Source of the DNA: Paramylibacter ulvae
Lineage (GTDB): Bacteria; Pseudomonadota; Alphaproteobacteria; Rhodobacterales; Rhodobacteraceae
Direction of reading: 5' to 3'
DNA length: 64,000 bases
Assembly (NCBI RefSeq): GCF_014652655.1
Contig: NZ_BMZF01000001.1
Location: forward strand, 372,001-436,000
The notes beneath the pieces were generated by a model. That model searched no databases. It was not told where the DNA came from and was given only the letters and a program-made list of their open reading frames with translations. A program made the translations under genes and the position numbers. How positions within the stretch are numbered: position 1 is the stretch's first letter; each line of letters begins with the position of its first letter. Shown in pieces: positions 47,074 through 57,301 of this stretch.

Positions 47074-47150
47074 TGGCGCGGTTGACGGGGCTCGAACCCG
47101 CGACCTCCGGCGTGACAGGCCGGCACTCTAACCAACTGAGCTACAACCGC
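47074..47150 (-). tRNA. tRNA-Asp (GTC), copy 1
   Basis: The minus strand folds into a complete cloverleaf: acceptor GCGGTTG/CAACCGC, D arm AGCTCAGTTGG, anticodon loop CTGTCAC (anticodon GTC), T arm GGTTCGAGC, discriminator G and encoded CCA. It is 77 bases including CCA. GTC anticodon is a substrate of the tgt enzyme encoded at 53912. Confidence 0.97.
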
Positions 47151-47176
47151 AATTGCGATGCAACCATTTTTCTTAG

Positions 47177-47253
47177 TGGCGCGGTTGACGGGGCTCGAAC
47201 CCGCGACCTCCGGCGTGACAGGCCGGCACTCTAACCAACTGAGCTACAACCGC
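47177..47253 (-). tRNA. tRNA-Asp (GTC), copy 2
   Basis: A second, identical 77-base tRNA-Asp with CCA lies 26 bases upstream of the first on the minus strand. The two are probably one transcript, with this copy first. Confidence 0.97.
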
Positions 47254-47405
47254 ACACTAAGTGGAGGCCTTGTAGGGCGCGTGGTAAGTGTCGTCAAGCG
47301 GTTCAAAGCACCTTTTTAAATTAAGTTTGTTTTCCAGCCATTTTCAAACCATATTTCCCCGATATTTTGACGCCAAAGCAGCGAAACAGAAGTGGAATTC
47401 GATTC

Positions 47406-49583
47406 ATGGCATTACCGCGCCCACATATTTCACAAATCGTTTTTATCCCTACTATATTCCTCTCCGCGGGATTGCTTTTCTTTGTTCAGCCATTGTTCGC
47501 AAAGCTCGTGTTGCCCTTTGTCGGCGGGTCATCATCTGTTTGGACAACGGCGATGTTATTTTTTCAAACGGTATTGTTGTTGGGCTATATTTACGCCCAT
47601 CTGAGCACGAAATACCTGTCTGTTTTTTGGCAAATCGCCTTGCATATTGGACTTTGGGCGGTGGCGCTTTTGTTTGTACCACTTAGCGTGAAATCAAACT
47701 GGATCGCCGATACCAGCACCATCAGCACAACAAACACATTGTTAATATTTGCAACTGGGGTCGGATTGCCCTTTGCGGTTCTTTCCGCAAACGCACCACT
47801 GATTCAAAAATGGTATTCACGCAGCGGCGGACCATCTGCCGATGACCCCTATTTTCTCTATAGCGCATCAAATCTTGGGTCATTGATAGCATTGCTTGCC
47901 TTTCCATTGATCGGCGAACCATTACTTGGGGCGCGTATGATCGGACTGATCTGGGCAGCGGGTTTTGTGATTCTGGGCGGGATGCTGTTTTGGTCGGGAC
48001 GTTTAGCCAGACAAAACAACATCGTTATCTCAAAATCAGTCGATGCGGCGCCGTTGGGGGCAGCGCCTAATAATTTACAACGATTATATTGGATAATTCT
48101 TGCCGCGATTCCATCGTCGTTAATGCTGGCCGTCACATCAAAAATCAGTGCAGATATCGGATCCTTCCCGCTGGTTTGGATTATTCCGCTCGCGCTTTAT
48201 CTGGTGTCGTTCATCATCGCGTTTTCAGGAAAACGATTTATTTCGCAACAACGCCAAGCGGTATTAATCCCCGCCTGTTTGATATTTTTGCTGTTTGCCA
48301 CACGTATCGAGGGTATCTCCGCCGTTGGCTGGACCAATTTTACAATTCTGATTGCTACGTTTTTTGTACTGGCAATCATTGCACACAAACGGCTGTATGA
48401 TGCGCGCCCAAGCGAAAACCATCTGACCCAATTTTATATTTTCATGTCACTTGGCGGGGCGATGGGTGGTTTTTTCAACTCGATCATCGCAACACACATG
48501 TTTAACGATATTCACGAGGTCCCCATCGTAATCGCCGCGGCCAGCATTTTGATCTGGACTGGAAAAACCAAACCCACACAAAACGATTTTATCCGTGCGA
48601 TCATTTTCGCGGTGATCGCAATTAGCGTGGCATTGTTGTTGCCATCCCTAATCAGGGGAACCTTGGCACAACCCAATCTGATTGCCGTTACATTTGTCGG
48701 CTTTCTTTTGATTTTCATCTTAAAAAACAAAGAGTGGCAAACGGCGATATCGTTGGCACTTTTTATCTTGGTGACTTACTTCGCCACTCAATCAAACCAT
48801 ATTTATCAAAGCAGAAGCGTCTTTGGCGTGCATCGCATTTTGGAAGAGGACGGTATTCGCAAATATCTAAATGGCACCACATTACACGGTGCAGAGCGTA
48901 TATCCGAACACGGGACGCGCCCCACCCCGCTCACATATTATCATCCCAACGGCCCCATGGGGCGGATTATGCAGGCAGCGCAAACGCCAGATACCACATC
49001 CATCGGAATTGTTGGATTGGGTGTTGGTTCGCTAACCTGTTATCGCCAAGATCATCAGAAATGGGATCTCTATGAAATTGACCCCGTGGTTGATGACATT
49101 GCGCGTGATCCAAAATTATTTAACTTTATGGATCAATGCGCACCCGACATTCCAACGCATATCGGTGATGCGCGTTTGGTTTTGGCCAAACAGGCCCCCA
49201 AGAATTTCGATATCTTGTTGATTGATGCGTTCAGCTCTGATGCCATCCCGGTGCATTTAATCACGAAAGAAGCGATCGAATTGTATCTGTCGCATATGAA
49301 CGACAACGGCGTATTGGTTATGCATATTTCCAACCGATATTTTGCATTACAAAAACCCTTGTCAAAAATTGCATCCGAATTGGGATTGATCGCGCTTGGA
49401 ACAAACCATATCCCAGAAACAAAGGACGACAACGCAGATCAAGCATCCGCCGTTACTGTATTTGCCCGCAATCAAATCGCCATTAATCGTTTTATCAAAG
49501 ACGACAAATGGCGCCCGTTAATTTCCAATTACAGACACCTGTGGACGGATGATTACAGCAATTTGTTATCCACTTTGCGCTAG
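47406..49583 (+). CDS. Fused multi-helix membrane / spermidine-synthase-like protein
   Basis: The 725-residue protein starts at ATG 47406. Residues 1 to about 485 hold a dozen or more membrane helices without clear transporter motifs. The C-terminal 230 residues have a spermidine-synthase-like Rossmann fold: IGIVGLGVGSLTCY for the SAM-type site, LYEIDPVVDDIA, and DILLIDAFSSDAIPVHL with the catalytic acid. Fusions of this type are widespread in bacteria. The N-terminus is described as a spermine/spermidine-synthase-associated membrane domain; the substrate is not known. Confidence 0.85.
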   Translation: MALPRPHISQIVFIPTIFLSAGLLFFVQPLFAKLVLPFVGGSSSVWTTAMLFFQTVLLLGYIYAHLSTKYLSVFWQIALHIGLWAVALLFVPLSVKSNWIADTSTISTTNTLLIFATGVGLPFAVLSANAPLIQKWYSRSGGPSADDPYFLYSASNLGSLIALLAFPLIGEPLLGARMIGLIWAAGFVILGGMLFWSGRLARQNNIVISKSVDAAPLGAAPNNLQRLYWIILAAIPSSLMLAVTSKISADIGSFPLVWIIPLALYLVSFIIAFSGKRFISQQRQAVLIPACLIFLLFATRIEGISAVGWTNFTILIATFFVLAIIAHKRLYDARPSENHLTQFYIFMSLGGAMGGFFNSIIATHMFNDIHEVPIVIAAASILIWTGKTKPTQNDFIRAIIFAVIAISVALLLPSLIRGTLAQPNLIAVTFVGFLLIFILKNKEWQTAISLALFILVTYFATQSNHIYQSRSVFGVHRILEEDGIRKYLNGTTLHGAERISEHGTRPTPLTYYHPNGPMGRIMQAAQTPDTTSIGIVGLGVGSLTCYRQDHQKWDLYEIDPVVDDIARDPKLFNFMDQCAPDIPTHIGDARLVLAKQAPKNFDILLIDAFSSDAIPVHLITKEAIELYLSHMNDNGVLVMHISNRYFALQKPLSKIASELGLIALGTNHIPETKDDNADQASAVTVFARNQIAINRFIKDDKWRPLISNYRHLWTDDYSNLLSTLR

Positions 49584-49694
49584 CGGTTCATACACCTGTT
49601 GGTATCGCGCAACGGCACCTGATTTTCGCAACCGAGGCGTGTTACCACGCCAAATCACCCGATAGGTTGCATGCATCAATATAAGGAATCAAGA

Positions 49695-50138
49695 ATGAGT
49701 ATTTTGAAAACAATCGCCCTATCATCTGCGGTTTTGGGTTTGGCGATTACGCCTGGGTTTGCGGCGAAACAAGGCCAAAAGGCGGGAAAAGTAACGGTCA
49801 GTGAATCATTTTCAGACTGGGGCATTAATTGGGGCAGTAGCGGCAATTACATCGCAAAGGTATTTGTAACGGAGCACAACGGCCAAATTATTTTATGCGG
49901 CGCGGGTTACCTCAAAGGCGCAATTACCGCTAACTTTAACAACCAAGCGCTTACCGGCACGTATCTAACCCTGAACGGCGAAAATATTCTGAACGGTTTG
50001 CGTTTTTTCTCAAACGCGCGTACGGCCAAAAATTTACCAAAAACCAAAGCAAACTGCGCCTATACCAAGGCGACGGGCCCCATCAAAGCTTCCGATCGTT
50101 TCAGATTTGAATCGCGCCGTAATAAATATTGGGACTAG
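49695..50138 (+). CDS. Secreted protein of unknown function
   Basis: The 147-residue protein starts at ATG 49695 behind AAGGAAT. The signal peptide ends PGFAAK. The mature part is basic with two Cys (IILCGAG, KANCAYT) that could form a disulfide. A mixed beta pattern (YIAKVFVTEHNGQIILCGAGYL) suggests a small compact domain. I recognise no family. It is monocistronic. Confidence 0.75.
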   Translation: MSILKTIALSSAVLGLAITPGFAAKQGQKAGKVTVSESFSDWGINWGSSGNYIAKVFVTEHNGQIILCGAGYLKGAITANFNNQALTGTYLTLNGENILNGLRFFSNARTAKNLPKTKANCAYTKATGPIKASDRFRFESRRNKYWD

Positions 50139-50324
50139 TTCCAACTTACGCCCAGATGCATCGGCGTCTGGACGGTTTTAGGATACATCTGACGTTCGAT
50201 CAGAAGGTGCAAATGCGACTAAGTAAATGCTTGATTGCACGAAAGTTTTCAAAATTTTTACACTCGATCAATGACTGCTCTGGGGACAAAGCGCCAATTC
50301 GCTGCGGCTGCGCCAAGGTCCGTT

Positions 50325-50609
50325 TTAAGAATCTTTGTTCATTTCAATTAGTCGTTCAAAACAGACCTCACAAAGAAGGCCAATCTTCGCAAATCCTTGC
50401 GTCTCGTCATTCCACTCTTCACCGTGGCTCATAAGAAATTTGTCGCACTCATCACACCACCCATTGTATTCCCCATCTTCGTCTCTATGGAATATTAGTC
50501 CGCGTTTGCTGCCCTCGCGCAATGAGACGATGGAATGACAACACGCATAAGCTGGTTTGGTTGGACCATGCTGATGGCAATGCACTCTTTGTTCTTCTGG
50601 TGACCCCAC
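50325..50609 (-). CDS. Small Cys-rich protein of unknown function
   Basis: The 94-residue protein starts with GTG at 50609; GGAGG lies six bases upstream, which supports it, and no ATG is available. It has seven Cys and several His, with pairs CxxC in WCDEC and LLCEVC and upstream VHCHQH and ACCH, so a zinc or iron site is likely. The acidic centre FHRDEDGEYNGWCDECDKFLMSHGEEW looks conserved in type. It lies in a loosely packed region with no partner genes. Confidence 0.72.
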   Translation of the reverse strand: MGSPEEQRVHCHQHGPTKPAYACCHSIVSLREGSKRGLIFHRDEDGEYNGWCDECDKFLMSHGEEWNDETQGFAKIGLLCEVCFERLIEMNKDS

Positions 50610-50806
50610 TTATCACCTCCGGGCGTTATTTTCTGTTCAAAGCCGACTTTAATAAAGGGTGCAGCATCAGTCCATATGGGCTCAAAGCTGCCTTTCAAAA
50701 TAGTCGAGATATCCCAAGAACAAACCTGCACGTTGTCAAATTGATCGCGACGAGATTTCACATGATGGCAGAGCCAAATTGAAACGGTCGATATAAAGAG
50801 AGGAAA

Positions 50807-50882
50807 TGGTGGGTGATAAGAGACTCGAACTCCTGACATCTTCGGTGTAAACGAAGCGCTCTACCAACTGAGCTAATCACCC
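50807..50882 (-). tRNA. tRNA-Val (TAC)
   Basis: The minus strand gives a full cloverleaf: acceptor GGGTGAT/ATCACCC, D arm AGCTCAGTTGG, anticodon loop GTTTACACC with anticodon TAC, T arm GAGTTCGAGTC, discriminator A and encoded CCA. It is 76 bases. HU lies just upstream on the same strand. Confidence 0.97.
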
Positions 50883-50917
50883 TGTGTCGCGGTGTTTAGA
50901 CGTTGTTTGCGCGGGCA

Positions 50918-51205
50918 TCAAGGGCTGTTTTGCGCTTTTTCACAGTTTTTTTGATTTTCTGTTTTCATCAAATGTAGTTTATAAATTACACGCGGCCCAT
51001 CGTCGGTTTCGCGCAGAATTGGTTTGATCCGTCCCAATGGCGGCACATGAATTTCGGCGTTGTTTTCAAGGGCGAGATGCAGTTTTTCAAGCATGGCTTC
51101 GATCACTTCGCGCACCTCGCCTTTGCGCACCCCTGTTTGCAATACCACGGCCTCGAACAAATCGCGTTTGCGAATGATGACTGGTTCTGGTGAATCAAGT
51201 GACAT
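50918..51205 (-). CDS. HU-family DNA-binding protein
   Basis: The 95-residue protein has the HU/IHF N-terminal helices (IIRKRDLFEAVVLQTGVRKGEVREVIEAMLEKLHLALENN) and VPPLGRIKP at the start of the beta arm, followed by a basic tail rather than a full arm. It binds and bends DNA without strong sequence preference. It is downstream of lon on the same strand behind a terminator, as is common in Rhodobacterales. Confidence 0.88.
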   Translation of the reverse strand: MSLDSPEPVIIRKRDLFEAVVLQTGVRKGEVREVIEAMLEKLHLALENNAEIHVPPLGRIKPILRETDDGPRVIYKLHLMKTENQKNCEKAQNSP

Positions 51206-51216
51206 GGATACTCCAT

Positions 51217-51245
51217 AAAAAAACGGGCACCCCTAGGAATGCCCG
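51217..51245 (-). terminator. Rho-independent terminator of lon
   Basis: On the minus strand CGGGCA and TGCCCG pair and are followed by a run of seven T before the HU start. It separates lon from the HU gene transcript. Confidence 0.8.
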
Positions 51246-51276
51246 CTTTGTTTTAGAATTTGGTTAATCGAGACGA

Positions 51277-53682
51277 TTAATGTGCCAATGAAGCGCGTTG
51301 TGCCTCTGCCAATTTGGATGCGGCGGCGGCTTCTTCTGCGGCCTCGTCCCAATCAATGGCTTCTGGTGCGCGGATCAATGCGTGTTTCAACACTTCTGAC
51401 ACGGATGATACAGGGATGATTTCCAGCCCCGCTTTCACATTGTCAGGAATGTCTGGCAGGTCTTTTTGATTGTCCTTTGGGATCAACACGGTTTTCACAC
51501 CACCGCGCAATGCCGCCAGCAATTTTTCCTTGAGCCCACCAATCGGCAAAACATTCCCGCGCAATGTCACCTCGCCCGTCATGGCGATATCTTTGCGAAC
51601 AGGAATGCCCGTCAACACCGACACGATTGATGTCACCATGCCAACGCCCGCTGATGGGCCGTCTTTTGGTGTTGCACCTTCGGGGACGTGTACGTGAATG
51701 TCGATCTTTTCAAACACGGGTGGTTTGACACCAATTTTCGGTGAGATCGAACGCACATATGATGATGCGGCCTCGATGCTTTCTTTCATCACATCGCCAA
51801 GCTTACCTGTGGTTTTCATCCGCCCTTTACCGGGCAGTTTCAATGCCTCGATCGACAATAATTCACCACCGACGCTGGTATAAGCCAAACCAGTGACCAC
51901 GCCCACCTGATCGGTTTCTTCGGCCAGACCGAATTTAAACCGTTTCACGCCCAAGAAATCTTCTAGGTTCTTGGCGGTGATTTTCACAGCTTTGTCCGTA
52001 CCTTTTACAATTTTCGTCACCGCCTTGCGGCAGAGTTTTGCAATTTCACGTTCCAAGTTCCGCACACCCGCCTCGCGGGTGTAACGGCGTACAACGTCCA
52101 GTAACGCACCATCGGTCAATTCAAATTCACCTTTGCGTAATCCATGGTTTTTCATCTGTTTTTCCAACAGGTGACGTTTCGCAATCTCTTGCTTTTCGTC
52201 CTCTGTGTAGCCAGACAATGCGATCACTTCCATCCGATCCAGCAATGGACCTGGGATGTTATAGCTGTTGGATGTGGTCAGGAACATCACGTTCGAGAGA
52301 TCATATTCAACCTCTAAATAGTGATCGACAAATGTGCCGTTTTGTTCTGGATCCAATACCTCGAGCAAGGCAGACGCGGGATCGCCGCGGTGATCTTGGC
52401 CCATCTTGTCGATTTCATCGAGCAAGATCAGCGGATTATTGGTTTTCGCCTTTTTCATCGCTTGGATGATTTTACCAGGCATGGAACCAATATATGTCCG
52501 ACGGTGACCACGGATTTCGGATTCATCACGCACCCCACCAAGGGAAATACGGATAAATTCACGCCCCGTTGCACGCGCAACCGATTTACCAAGCGATGTT
52601 TTACCAACACCGGGAGGGCCAACCAAACACATGATCGGACCTTTCAATTTGGTTGAGCGTTGTTGCACAGCCAAATATTCCACGATGCGCTCTTTGACCT
52701 TTTCCAGACCATAGTGATCTGTATCCAGCACTGTTTGCGCCTTGTTCAAATCCTTTTTCACGCGGGATTTTTTGTTCCACGGAATGGACAGCATCCAATC
52801 AAGGTAATTGCGCACAACTGTTGCCTCTGCGGACATGGGTGACATGTTGCGCAGCTTTTTCAATTCGGCTTCGGCCTTTTCTTTGGCCTCTTTGGACAGT
52901 TTGGTTTCGCTGATTTTCGCTTCCAGCTCGGCGGTTTCATCTTGGCCACCGCCCTCGCTATCGCCCAACTCTTTTTGAATGGCCTTCATTTGCTCATTCA
53001 AATAACATTCGCGCTGTGTGCGTTCCATCTGGTTTTTCACACGGCTTTTGATCTTTTTCTCGACCTTCAGGACAGACATTTCGCCCTGCATCAAACCATA
53101 AATGGTTTCCAGACGCTCGGCCAAATCCAGCGTTTCCAGCAATTCTTGTTTTTGATCCACACGGATGGACAAATGCCCAGCAACCGTATCGGCCAGAATT
53201 TCGGCGCTATCGCTTTCATCAACCGCTTTTAACGCTTCTTCAGGGACATTTTTGTTCAGCTTGGAATAGCGATCAAATTCAGCACTCACAGAACGTGACA
53301 ATGCTTCGATTGTGTCTTCATCGCCGCGGTGTTCTGTCAACACCTCTGCGTTGGCTTCGAAATAATCGTCATTATCCAGATATTCGGTAATGCGTACGCG
53401 TTCTTTACCCTCGACCAACACCTTTACGGTGCCATCGGGCAGTTTTAGCAATTGCAAAACGGTCGCGACCACGCCGATTTGATAAATGCTCTCGGATGTT
53501 GGTTCGTCTTCGGATGGGTCAATTTGTGACGACAACACGATTTCTTTGTTGTCTTCCATCACAGCTTCTAGTGCGCGTACAGATTTTTCGCGCCCAACGA
53601 ATAATGGCACGATCATATGTGGAAACACGACGATGTCGCGCAATGGCAATACGGGATAGGTTACGCTGCTCGCGTCAGTCAT
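51277..53682 (-). CDS. lon: ATP-dependent protease Lon
   Basis: The 801-residue protease has the N-terminal substrate domain (YPVLPLRDIVVFPHMIVPLFVGREKSVRALE), a coiled linker, an AAA+ domain with GPPGVGKTSLG and ILLDEIDKMGQDHRGD, and the protease domain with the catalytic Ser in PKDGPSAGVGM and Lys in GGLKEKLLAALRGG. Length is typical (784 in E. coli). It degrades misfolded and regulatory proteins. Upstream is a 229-base region without a gene; I saw no clear heat-shock promoter there. Confidence 0.98.
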   Translation of the reverse strand: MTDASSVTYPVLPLRDIVVFPHMIVPLFVGREKSVRALEAVMEDNKEIVLSSQIDPSEDEPTSESIYQIGVVATVLQLLKLPDGTVKVLVEGKERVRITEYLDNDDYFEANAEVLTEHRGDEDTIEALSRSVSAEFDRYSKLNKNVPEEALKAVDESDSAEILADTVAGHLSIRVDQKQELLETLDLAERLETIYGLMQGEMSVLKVEKKIKSRVKNQMERTQRECYLNEQMKAIQKELGDSEGGGQDETAELEAKISETKLSKEAKEKAEAELKKLRNMSPMSAEATVVRNYLDWMLSIPWNKKSRVKKDLNKAQTVLDTDHYGLEKVKERIVEYLAVQQRSTKLKGPIMCLVGPPGVGKTSLGKSVARATGREFIRISLGGVRDESEIRGHRRTYIGSMPGKIIQAMKKAKTNNPLILLDEIDKMGQDHRGDPASALLEVLDPEQNGTFVDHYLEVEYDLSNVMFLTTSNSYNIPGPLLDRMEVIALSGYTEDEKQEIAKRHLLEKQMKNHGLRKGEFELTDGALLDVVRRYTREAGVRNLEREIAKLCRKAVTKIVKGTDKAVKITAKNLEDFLGVKRFKFGLAEETDQVGVVTGLAYTSVGGELLSIEALKLPGKGRMKTTGKLGDVMKESIEAASSYVRSISPKIGVKPPVFEKIDIHVHVPEGATPKDGPSAGVGMVTSIVSVLTGIPVRKDIAMTGEVTLRGNVLPIGGLKEKLLAALRGGVKTVLIPKDNQKDLPDIPDNVKAGLEIIPVSSVSEVLKHALIRAPEAIDWDEAAEEAAAASKLAEAQRASLAH

Positions 53683-53911
53683 TTTAACGTCCTTTTATAT
53701 TAGCAAGAAATTCAGCGTCCCAGATTATCCGGCAACGTCATATTTCTCCTGTTAAGGTTCTTAGAAATTGGTCATCCAATCAAAAACTGTCAAGCGCACG
53801 GCACATCACAAAAAGATGAAAAACAAATTTCGCAATCACTATTACAGAAAACAAAACCGAGAACAATGCGCGTTTACGGGTTTTCCACAGCGTTTTTTGG
53901 CATCGCTCAAT

Positions 53912-55042
53912 TTAGAGTGGATCGATATCGCCCTGAGCGCGAGTTGCATGAAATTGTGCCACAAACGCATCCAATTGACCCGCGGCAATCGCATCGCGCA
54001 GCCCTTGCATCAATTCCTGATAATAATGCAGGTTGTGCCATGTTAATAACATCGACCCGATAATCTCTCCTGCCTTGTGCACATGGTGCAAATAAGCGCG
54101 GGAATAATTGGAACATGCGGGACATGTGCAATTTTCATCCAACGGGCGTAAGTCATCCTTGTGACGTGCATTGCGCAAATTGACCGCACCGTGACGGGTC
54201 AATGCCTGCCCTGTGCGCCCTGATCTGCTTGGCAATACGCAATCAAACATATCTACGCCGCGCTGTACCGCGCCAACGATGTCGTCTGGTTTGCCAACGC
54301 CCATCAAATAACGTGGTTTTTCAACGGGCAATTGGTTTGGGGCATAATCAAGCACGCCAAACATGGCATCCTGTCCTTCGCCCACGGCCAATCCACCAAT
54401 GGCATAACCATCAAAGCCGATTTTTTCCAAGGCTTCCGCGCTTTCTTCGCGAAAATCCTGTTCCAGCCCGCCCTGTTGAATCCCAAACAGCGCATAGCCT
54501 GGGCGATCACCAAATGCATCGCGCGAACGCTGCGCCCAACGCATCGACAATTGCATCGATTCATTTATCCGTGCGCGATCTGCGGGTAATGCGGGGCATT
54601 CATCGAAACACATGACAATGTCGGATCCCAACAAACGTTGAATCTCCATACTGCGCTCTGGCGTCAGGTTATATTCAGTGCCATCAATGTGGCTTCGGAA
54701 TTTTACGCCCTCTTCCGTCAATTTGCGCAAATCGGTCAGGCTCATCACCTGAAACCCGCCAGAATCCGTCAAAATCGGGCGATCCCAATTCATGAATTTG
54801 TGCAAACCACCCAGATTGTGAATGCGTTCGGCACCCGGGCGCAGCATTAAATGATATGTATTGCCCAACAAAATATCAGCACCTGTTGCGCGTACATTTT
54901 CAGGCATCATCGCCTTGACCGTCGCGGCAGTGCCCACAGGCATGAACGCAGGCGTGCGAATATCGCCCTTTGGGGTAGAAACGATTCCAGTCCTTGCGCG
55001 ACCATCATTTGCGGATATATGAAAAGAAAATGATTTTGACAT
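53912..55042 (-). CDS. tgt: Queuine tRNA-ribosyltransferase
   Basis: This 376-residue enzyme exchanges guanine 34 for a queuine precursor in tRNAs with GTN anticodons, including the tRNA-Asp encoded here. Motifs are [12 protein letters not shown] with the catalytic Asp, [15 protein letters not shown], and the zinc site [22 protein letters not shown]. Length is typical. No queA or other queuosine gene is adjacent. Confidence 0.97.
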   Translation of the reverse strand: MSKSFSFHISANDGRARTGIVSTPKGDIRTPAFMPVGTAATVKAMMPENVRATGADILLGNTYHLMLRPGAERIHNLGGLHKFMNWDRPILTDSGGFQVMSLTDLRKLTEEGVKFRSHIDGTEYNLTPERSMEIQRLLGSDIVMCFDECPALPADRARINESMQLSMRWAQRSRDAFGDRPGYALFGIQQGGLEQDFREESAEALEKIGFDGYAIGGLAVGEGQDAMFGVLDYAPNQLPVEKPRYLMGVGKPDDIVGAVQRGVDMFDCVLPSRSGRTGQALTRHGAVNLRNARHKDDLRPLDENCTCPACSNYSRAYLHHVHKAGEIIGSMLLTWHNLHYYQELMQGLRDAIAAGQLDAFVAQFHATRAQGDIDPL

Positions 55043-55105
55043 GCTGCTTCCCTAGAGAACCAGTTGATGATTTCAAGCGAAAAACACCAAATTGGGGGAA
55101 ATACG

Positions 55106-56503
55106 ATGGCACATGGCGAAAATCAGCATGATGAATTGGCATTGGGCTGGGAAGAATGGCTTGCCCTGCCCGATTTGGGTTTGCCCGCGTTGAAGGCCAA
55201 GATTGATACAGGCGCACGTACATCCGCGCTTCATGCGTTTAATATCGAACCTTTTGGAACAGCGTCAAAGCCACGCGTTCGATTTGTTATTCAACCAATC
55301 CCGGGGCGCGATGATTTAGAGGTTATTTGTTCCGCCGATGTCATTGATCGACGCGATGTGACCAGTTCGAACGGTGAATCCGAACTACGCTATGTTGTGC
55401 GCACAAATATGCAGATCGGCGATCATAAACGCCCCATCGAAATCACTCTGACCGATCGCGCCAATATGGCGTATCGCATGTTGCTGGGTCGCCAAGCATT
55501 AGGCGATGATATCGTGGTGAACCCATCAGAGAGCTTTATTCAACCAAAGCTGAGCTATGATCTCTATAAATCGTCTCAACGCCCTGCGGCGGCCAAACGT
55601 CCGCTGCGAATTGCGATTTTAACGCGTGAGCCCGATAATTATTCCACAGGTCGTCTGATCGAAGAAGGCGAACGTCGCGATCACGTTGTGGAAACCATTG
55701 ATACATCGCGCTGTTATATGAATATCCGCACATTAGCGCCTGAAATTCATTATGATGGTAAAAAGTTACCCCATTACGATGCCGTGATTCCACGTATTGG
55801 CGCATCTATCACCGCATATGGCACCGCCGTGGTGCGCCAGTTTGAAACCATTGGAACCTATTGCGTGAATGGATCAGAGGCCATCACAGCATCGCGCGAC
55901 AAATTATATGCGCATCAACTGCTGGCACGTTACAAAATCGGCATGCCAACAACCGCATTTGCATCATCCCCCAAGGACACCAAAAATTTGGTGACATTGG
56001 CGGGGTCAACGCCATTGATCGTCAAATTGCTCGAAAGTACACAAGGCAAAGGCGTGGTTTTGGCCGAAACGCCCAAGGCCGCAGAATCGGTGATTTCCGC
56101 CTTTCGCGGGCTAAAGGCCGATTTTTTGGTCCAACATTTTGTAAAAGAGGCCGCAGGCGAAGATGTGCGTTGCATGGTGATCGGCGGCAAGGTGGTTTCA
56201 TCCATCAAACGCACCGCCGCCGCGGGTGAATTTCGATCTAACCTGCACCAAGGCGGCACCGCTGCGAAGGTGAAAATAACCAAAGAAGAACGCGAAACCG
56301 CCGTGCGTGCAGCCAAGGCAATGGGGCTAAATTTCGCGGGTGTTGATCTGTTACGCTCGCACGATGGCCCCAAGGTATTAGAGGTAAATTCATCCCCGGG
56401 TCTTGAAGGAATGGAAAAAGCATCCAAATTAAATGTAGCGGGTAAAGTTTACGATCACATCGAAAAATCCGTCCGCCCCGCCGCTCCGCGCCGCAAAAGT
56501 TGA
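55106..56503 (+). CDS. Retropepsin-like domain / RimK ATP-grasp fusion
   Basis: The 465-residue protein starts at ATG 55106 behind GGGGGAA. Residues 1 to about 150 form a retropepsin-like RimB/zinc-protease domain ([28 protein letters not shown]). Residues about 175-450 are a RimK ATP-grasp ligase ([79 protein letters not shown]). RimK adds glutamates to ribosomal protein S6. The two parts are often separate genes. It may begin the sufT-sufA-tpiA transcript. Confidence 0.87.
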   Translation: MAHGENQHDELALGWEEWLALPDLGLPALKAKIDTGARTSALHAFNIEPFGTASKPRVRFVIQPIPGRDDLEVICSADVIDRRDVTSSNGESELRYVVRTNMQIGDHKRPIEITLTDRANMAYRMLLGRQALGDDIVVNPSESFIQPKLSYDLYKSSQRPAAAKRPLRIAILTREPDNYSTGRLIEEGERRDHVVETIDTSRCYMNIRTLAPEIHYDGKKLPHYDAVIPRIGASITAYGTAVVRQFETIGTYCVNGSEAITASRDKLYAHQLLARYKIGMPTTAFASSPKDTKNLVTLAGSTPLIVKLLESTQGKGVVLAETPKAAESVISAFRGLKADFLVQHFVKEAAGEDVRCMVIGGKVVSSIKRTAAAGEFRSNLHQGGTAAKVKITKEERETAVRAAKAMGLNFAGVDLLRSHDGPKVLEVNSSPGLEGMEKASKLNVAGKVYDHIEKSVRPAAPRRKS

Positions 56504-56585
56504 TCGGAATTGATATGTCCCGCTTATGGACAGTGCCAGCACCAATCCATATAAGAAGAGTCAGGAATTCAAGAAAGACGTTGAT

Positions 56586-56951
56586 ATGACCAGTGAAACA
56601 GCCCCCCTGATGGAAGGTACCCCGTTGATAAAGCCATCAACGACGGATCACCCATTGTATGATGCGATTTGCGAGGCATGCCGAACAGTGCATGACCCTG
56701 AAATCCCTGTGAATATCTTTGATTTGGGATTGATTTACACCATTGAAATCAACGCCGATGGTGCGGTAGATATATTGATGTCCCTCACCGCGCCCGGTTG
56801 CCCAGTTGCAGGCGAAATGCCCGGCTGGGTTGAAGAGGCCGTTGAACCGATTCCTGGTGTGCAATCGGTCAGCGTGTCACTGGTTTGGGAACCTCAATGG
56901 GGCATGGATATGATGTCCGACGAGGCCCGATTAGAGCTAGGATTTATGTAA
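56586..56951 (+). CDS. sufT: SufT-like / PaaD-like iron-sulfur assembly protein
   Basis: The 121-residue MIP18-fold protein has HPLYDAICEACRTVHDPEIPVNIFDLGLIYTIEI, with the DPE signature, and MSLTAPGCPVAGEMP with the conserved Cys. I prefer ATG 56586; a longer frame from 56526 has no better ribosome site. Such proteins help deliver iron-sulfur clusters. Its stop overlaps the next ATG (TAATG). Confidence 0.85.
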   Translation: MTSETAPLMEGTPLIKPSTTDHPLYDAICEACRTVHDPEIPVNIFDLGLIYTIEINADGAVDILMSLTAPGCPVAGEMPGWVEEAVEPIPGVQSVSVSLVWEPQWGMDMMSDEARLELGFM

Positions 56952-57301
56952 TGTTTGGTATCCCCGGAAAACAAGCCATCAGCATCACAGACCGCGCCGC
57001 CAATCAGATTGTAAAACTGATGGGTGATGGCGACAAAAAAGGCCTGCGCGTTGGCGTGAAAAAAGGCGGCTGTGCTGGCATGGAATACACCATGGAATAT
57101 GTCGATGCCGTTGATCCAAACGATGAAATGGTTGAACATAATGGGGCCAAGGTGATGATCGCCCCCATGGCACAAATGTTCCTGTTTGGCACCGAAATCG
57201 ATTACGAAGTGTCATTGTTGGAATCTGGTTTCAAATTCAACAACCCCAACGTAACCGAGGCCTGTGGCTGTGGTGAATCAATCAAATTCGAAGGTATGTA
57301 A
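56951..57301 (+). CDS. sufA: A-type iron-sulfur carrier (SufA/IscA)
   Basis: The 116-residue protein has the three conserved Cys of A-type carriers: VKKGGCAGMEY and EACGCGES. It receives and transfers iron-sulfur clusters to target enzymes. Its start overlaps the SufT-like stop and its stop overlaps the tpiA start (both TAATG), giving a compact operon. Confidence 0.93.
   Translation: MFGIPGKQAISITDRAANQIVKLMGDGDKKGLRVGVKKGGCAGMEYTMEYVDAVDPNDEMVEHNGAKVMIAPMAQMFLFGTEIDYEVSLLESGFKFNNPNVTEACGCGESIKFEGM

Noticed and set aside
47074-47253. Duplicate tRNA-Asp as an integration scar
   Set aside because: No integrase, attachment repeats or foreign genes flank the pair; a tandem duplication is simpler.
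50495-50839. Minus-strand open frame of 114 codons
   Set aside because: It overlaps the tRNA-Val gene and the Cys-rich gene, has no clear ribosome site and an unnatural composition.
53683-53911. Heat-shock promoter for lon
   Set aside because: No convincing sigma-32-type -35/-10 pair was found by eye in this region.
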